Source: Lachnospiraceae bacterium UBA7225 (GTDB lineage: Bacteria; Bacillota; Clostridia; Lachnospirales; Lachnospiraceae). From it: 17,144 bases of DNA. The stretch lies in assembly GCA_002473385.1 (NCBI GenBank), contig DKTR01000001.1:1-17144 (forward strand). Reading direction: 5' to 3'. The notes beneath the pieces were generated by a model that was not told the DNA's origin, did no database searches, and worked only from the letters and a program-made list of their open reading frames with translations. The position numbers were made by a program, and so were the translations under genes. Shown here one piece after another: positions 14,156-17,144 of the stretch (position 1 is the stretch's first letter; the number at the start of each line of letters is the position of its first letter).

Positions 14156-14169
14156 AGGAGGCTGCTATG
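14156..14169 (+). promoter_or_regulatory. Ribosome-binding site that fixes the gpr start
   Basis: AGGAGG (14156-14161) lies 5 nt before ATG 14167-14169. The in-frame ATG at 14128 has no such site and would precede the predicted start of the sporulation transcript. Confidence 0.82.
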
Positions 14170-15054
14170 CTGGGAGATTTTAACGTGCGCACAGACCTTG
14201 CGCTTGAGGCGAAGGAGAGCTTTGAGGGGGATGACGTAGAGATCCGCGGAGTGCGGATCGAGGAAGAAACCGATGAGGAACGCGAGATATATACGACGAT
14301 TGTGAGGATTGAGACAGAAAATGGCGCAAAAGCCATGGGAAAACCGGTGGGAACCTATATTACTCTGGAGGTGCCGAATATGTCGTCGGAGGATGAGGAC
14401 TATCACCGGGAAATCTCCGAGGTGATTGCCGGACATCTCCGTCAGCTTCTGGGGAACGGGGAAAAGACGGTTCTGGTAGTCGGGCTGGGAAACAGAGAGG
14501 TAACGCCGGACGCGCTCGGTCCGCAGGTTGTCGGCAATCTGCGGGTGACACGCCATATCGTGAAGGAGTATGGCCGTGCTTCCATTGATGAGAGTGCGCA
14601 TCTGGTAAGCGCAATTGTACCGGGCGTAATGGCGCAGACCGGGATGGAGACGCTGGAGATTATCCGCGGAGTGGTGCAGGAGACGGCTCCGCAGACAGTA
14701 ATTGTAGTGGATGCACTGGCGGCGAGAAGCACCCGGCGGCTGAACCGCACGATCCAGATCACCGACACCGGCATCAATCCCGGCTCAGGCGTAGGCAACC
14801 ATCGCAACGGCATTAACGAGGAGGTGCTCGGCGTGCCGGTGATCGCTATCGGAGTGCCGACGGTGGTGGATGCCGCTACCATCGTCAATGATACCATGGA
14901 GCATCTGATCGACACGAAAGAGTGCAGACAGAGTCTGCGGGAGAAGATTTCACCGCATCTGAATACGATGTTTGTGACACCGAAGGACATTGATGAGACG
15001 ATTAAGCGCGTCAGTTATACAATTTCCGAGGGATTAAACATTGCATTGTCATAA
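14167..15054 (+). CDS. gpr: Germination protease GPR
   Basis: GPR degrades small acid-soluble spore proteins at germination. It is made as a zymogen in the forespore and self-cleaves near a conserved (V/I)RTDLA sequence, here NVRTDLALEAKE at residues 6-17. The chosen start leaves a propeptide of only about 8 residues, shorter than the ~15 of Bacillus. Core motifs are GLGNREVTPDALGPQV with Asp115, and VIVVDALAARS with Asp182; these match the two aspartates proposed as catalytic in the Bacillus enzyme (Asp127 and Asp193). INPGSGVGNHRNGIN and GVPTVVDAATIVNDTM are further family blocks. The 295-residue length is normal for Clostridia. A sigma-G-like promoter lies just upstream, and spoIIP begins 54 nt downstream. 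Confidence 0.96.
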   Translation: MLGDFNVRTDLALEAKESFEGDDVEIRGVRIEEETDEEREIYTTIVRIETENGAKAMGKPVGTYITLEVPNMSSEDEDYHREISEVIAGHLRQLLGNGEKTVLVVGLGNREVTPDALGPQVVGNLRVTRHIVKEYGRASIDESAHLVSAIVPGVMAQTGMETLEIIRGVVQETAPQTVIVVDALAARSTRRLNRTIQITDTGINPGSGVGNHRNGINEEVLGVPVIAIGVPTVVDAATIVNDTMEHLIDTKECRQSLREKISPHLNTMFVTPKDIDETIKRVSYTISEGLNIALS

Positions 15055-15108
15055 AATCATCCTGCCGCTCATATATTACAGTAGTATAATGCGGTAAGGG
15101 TGGACAAG

Positions 15109-16278
15109 ATGAAGCTTCTGGACAAGATTATCCAGGCGGTTCTGACCTGTGCGCTGCTTGCGCTGTGCGGCTATATCATTGTGCGCAGCGTGGCGATTGC
15201 GGGAGAGAACGGTCTGTTTAAAAACACGCCGCTGCTTTCGGCGGTTTATGAAAAGATGGAAGAATGGACGGCGGGTACTTACATACCCGTCCTTTCCTAT
15301 GTCACGGAGGAAACGGAGAAACCGGATATTCTGCTGGAGGTGGAGGACCGGGTGTTCCCGGTATACGGTTATATCCGGCGGCAGCAGGAAAATAAGGCGC
15401 AGGTGGAGAGCAAAAGCGAGTATGAAATGATTCTGCAGGCACAGGCGCAGGCGGAGGAAAATAAACTTCCGCGGGAGACGGAAAGTGAGGCGGCGCAGCC
15501 AGAAATCCCTGCGGGGGAAAACCGCCTGTGGGATTTTCAGTACCTGCTCAATCATTATTTTTCTATGGATATGACAACAACCATCGATGCACAGCGACTG
15601 GATGGAAAGACGCTGCTTGCCATGGATATGACGCTGGAGAAGGATGCGTCACAGCCGCAGATTCTGATTTATCATTCGCATTCACAGGAAGCGTTTGCTG
15701 ATTCTGTGGAGGGTGATCCGTCCACCACCATTGTGGGGATCGGGGAGTATCTCGCGCAGATTCTGCGGGAGGATTACGGTTATAACGTCATTCATGAGGA
15801 CGGCGTTTTCGATCTGGTGGACGGCGTACTGGACCGCAATCTGGCATACGATTTTTCTGAGGCGGCAGTGACGGAGATCCTGAAGGAATATCCTTCTATT
15901 GAGATTGTGATTGATCTGCACCGGGATGGTGTGGATGGAACGCGTTTTGTGACGGAATACAATGGAAAACCGGCTGCACAGCTGATGTTTATTGCCGGCA
16001 TGAGCCGGACGGCGGACGGGCAGGATATCACCTATCTTCCGAACCCTTATATTCAGGATAATCTGGCGTTTGCTCTGCAGCTTCAGCTGGCAGCGGAAGA
16101 GGAAGTGCCGGATCTGATGCGCAATATTTATCTGATGGCGTACCGGTTCAACCTGCATCTGCGTCCAAGGAGCCTGCTGGTGGAGGCCGGCACGCAGCTC
16201 AGTACGGTGGAGGAAGAAAAAAATGCTATGGAGGCGTTTGCGGCGGTACTGGATAAAGTCCTGCAGGGCGATGTGTAA
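15109..16278 (+). CDS. spoIIP: Stage II sporulation protein P (peptidoglycan hydrolase)
   Basis: SpoIIP is the amidase/endopeptidase of the SpoIIDMP machine that thins septal peptidoglycan during engulfment. The 389 residues start with a membrane anchor (about 7-27), followed by a linker rich in Glu and Gln to about 140, then the catalytic domain. ILIYHSHSQEAF (185-196) gives candidate zinc ligands His189 and Glu194; VIDLHRDG contributes His271; NPYIQDNLAFALQLQ and LLVEAGTQLSTVEEEKNAME (Glu359) close the domain. The ATG at 15109 has AAGGG (15096-15100) 8 nt upstream; an in-frame GTG at 15100 would overlap that site. The TATAAT at 15085-15090 has no -35, so expression probably depends on gpr read-through or a sporulation promoter not recognised here. 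Confidence 0.95.
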   Translation: MKLLDKIIQAVLTCALLALCGYIIVRSVAIAGENGLFKNTPLLSAVYEKMEEWTAGTYIPVLSYVTEETEKPDILLEVEDRVFPVYGYIRRQQENKAQVESKSEYEMILQAQAQAEENKLPRETESEAAQPEIPAGENRLWDFQYLLNHYFSMDMTTTIDAQRLDGKTLLAMDMTLEKDASQPQILIYHSHSQEAFADSVEGDPSTTIVGIGEYLAQILREDYGYNVIHEDGVFDLVDGVLDRNLAYDFSEAAVTEILKEYPSIEIVIDLHRDGVDGTRFVTEYNGKPAAQLMFIAGMSRTADGQDITYLPNPYIQDNLAFALQLQLAAEEEVPDLMRNIYLMAYRFNLHLRPRSLLVEAGTQLSTVEEEKNAMEAFAAVLDKVLQGDV

Positions 16279-16282
16279 ATAG

Positions 16283-16312
16283 TAGACAAATATTTGCAAA
16301 ATATGGTACAAT
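16283..16312 (+). promoter_or_regulatory. Sigma-A type promoter for lepA
   Basis: TAGACA (16283-16288) and TACAAT (16307-16312) are separated by 18 bp, and TG at 16304-16305 gives an extended -10. The leader would be about 70 nt and contains a small inverted repeat GCGCA (16322-16326) and TGCGC (16345-16349). It gives lepA a vegetative promoter independent of the sporulation genes before it. Confidence 0.65.
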
Positions 16313-16389
16313 AAGCGGTAAGCGCAGAAGGCGGACAGGACCATTGCGCCCAAAACAGTTGAAAATACAGTAAAGGATAAACAGATACT

Positions 16390-17144
16390 ATGTTTGATCA
16401 GAGCAAAATCAGAAATTTTTGTATTATTGCACATATAGACCATGGAAAATCGACGCTGGCGGACCGCATTATTGAAATGACAGGACTTCTGACCAGCCGG
16501 GAGATGCAGGCACAGGTGCTGGATAACATGGAGCTGGAGCGTGAGCGCGGCATTACGATCAAAGCGCAGACGGTGCGCACTATTTATAAGGCGAAGGATG
16601 GGGAGGAGTATATTTTCAACCTCATAGACACGCCGGGGCATGTGGACTTTAATTATGAGGTGTCCCGGAGTCTGGCAGCATGCGATGGCGCCATTCTGGT
16701 GGTGGATGCGGCGCAGGGCATTGAGGCGCAGACGCTGGCGAATGTCTATCTGGCGATGGATCATGATCTGGACGTTATGCCGGTGATCAACAAGATTGAT
16801 CTTCCGAGCGCGGATCCGGAGCGTGTAATCAATGAGATAGAGGATATTATTGGCATTGAGGCACACGATGCACCGCTGATTTCCGCGAAGATCGGCACCA
16901 ATGTAGATCAGGTGCTGGAGCAGATCGTGGAAAAGATCCCGGCTCCGGGAGGAGATCCGGCAGCGCCTTTGCAGGCACTGATTTTTGATTCTATTTATGA
17001 TTCTTATAAAGGTGTGATCGTATTCTGCAGGATTAAAGAGGGCAGTGTGAAAAAAGGAACGCCAATTACAATGATGGCAACAGGCGCGAAGGCAGAGGTG
17101 GTTGAGGTCGGCTATTTTGGCGCCGGACAGTTTATTCCCTGCGA
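16390..17144 (+). CDS. lepA: Elongation factor 4 (LepA), N-terminal part; runs off window
   Basis: LepA is a ribosome-bound translational GTPase related to EF-G. The frame is open from ATG 16390 to the window end, giving 251 codons of a protein that is normally about 600 residues. Nearly the whole G domain is visible: P-loop AHIDHGKST (14-22), RGIT (53-56) of switch I, DTPGH (80-84), NKID (134-137) and SAK near 163. Domain II begins with the ALIFDSIYDSYKGVIVFCRI segment, a LepA signature. AAAGGA (16372-16377) lies 12 nt before the ATG, a rather long spacing. The spoIIP-lepA adjacency is typical of Firmicutes. The 3' end is outside the window. Confidence 0.97.
   Translation, partial: MFDQSKIRNFCIIAHIDHGKSTLADRIIEMTGLLTSREMQAQVLDNMELERERGITIKAQTVRTIYKAKDGEEYIFNLIDTPGHVDFNYEVSRSLAACDGAILVVDAAQGIEAQTLANVYLAMDHDLDVMPVINKIDLPSADPERVINEIEDIIGIEAHDAPLISAKIGTNVDQVLEQIVEKIPAPGGDPAAPLQALIFDSIYDSYKGVIVFCRIKEGSVKKGTPITMMATGAKAEVVEVGYFGAGQFIPC

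Noticed and set aside
14442..14990. Minus-strand open frame of 182 codons in gpr
   Set aside because: Ser/Thr/Val-rich mirror of gpr codons; no ribosome-binding site or motif recognised.
15085..15090. Perfect TATAAT before spoIIP
   Set aside because: No acceptable -35 at 16-18 bp, no TG extension, and no match to the sporulation sigma-E pattern I could place.
15682..16866. Long minus-strand open frame (394 codons) across spoIIP and lepA
   Set aside because: It is antisense to two clearly identified genes, has low-complexity composition and no domain, and spans the lepA promoter.
1..17144. CRISPR arrays, tRNA or rRNA genes, insertion sequences, phage or toxin-antitoxin genes
   Set aside because: No spaced direct repeats, cloverleaf-like sequence, transposase or integrase motifs were seen on either strand.

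Overview
The window reads as a chromosome segment of an endospore-forming member of the Clostridia, most likely Lachnospiraceae. The Firmicute sporulation genes gpr and spoIIP lie directly upstream of lepA, ribosome-binding sites are strong AGGAGG types, and coding composition is moderate GC. The family assignment is inferred from gene content and style, not from a search.

Layout. (1) 2-3710: the 3' part of sbcD and all of sbcC, overlapping by 14 nt, encode the SbcCD (Mre11-Rad50 type) DNA repair nuclease. A probable weak terminator follows. (2) 3895-5961: glf (UDP-galactopyranose mutase) and a sugar-phosphate type nucleotidyltransferase form a two-gene unit with its own promoter and end at a bidirectional terminator. 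(3) 6109-6369, minus strand: rpsT (ribosomal protein S20) has a TTG start, a strong promoter, and a leader that can form two mutually exclusive stems. (4) 6607-14109: seven tightly packed plus-strand genes form a Dlt-like module. They encode an amino-acid-adenylating ligase with a C-terminal extension, a two-part GNAT protein, a 76-aa carrier protein, an MBOAT membrane acyltransferase, two tandem SGNH/DltD-like membrane-anchored proteins, and a PP-loop protein of the N-acetyl sugar amidotransferase type. (5) 14167-17144: gpr, spoIIP and the first 251 codons of lepA.

How it fits together. The seven-gene module has the parts expected for activating a small carboxylic or amino acid as an adenylate, loading it on a carrier protein, moving it across the membrane with an MBOAT protein and transferring it to a surface polymer with SGNH proteins. 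It is not an ordinary dltXABCD operon. The MBOAT protein is longer than DltB, the ligase active site differs from DltA (a Ser where DltA has its chirality-sensing Cys), and the GNAT and PP-loop genes are additions. The module separates rpsT from gpr, which are neighbours in Bacillus. It is the main candidate in the window for an undescribed surface-decoration pathway. The nearby glf unit suggests, without proving, that a galactofuranose-containing glycan is made in the same cell.

No tRNA, rRNA, CRISPR array, insertion sequence or phage gene was seen. No gene-free stretch exceeds 300 bases; the longest is 6370-6606, which holds the rpsT leader and the divergent rpsT and module promoters.
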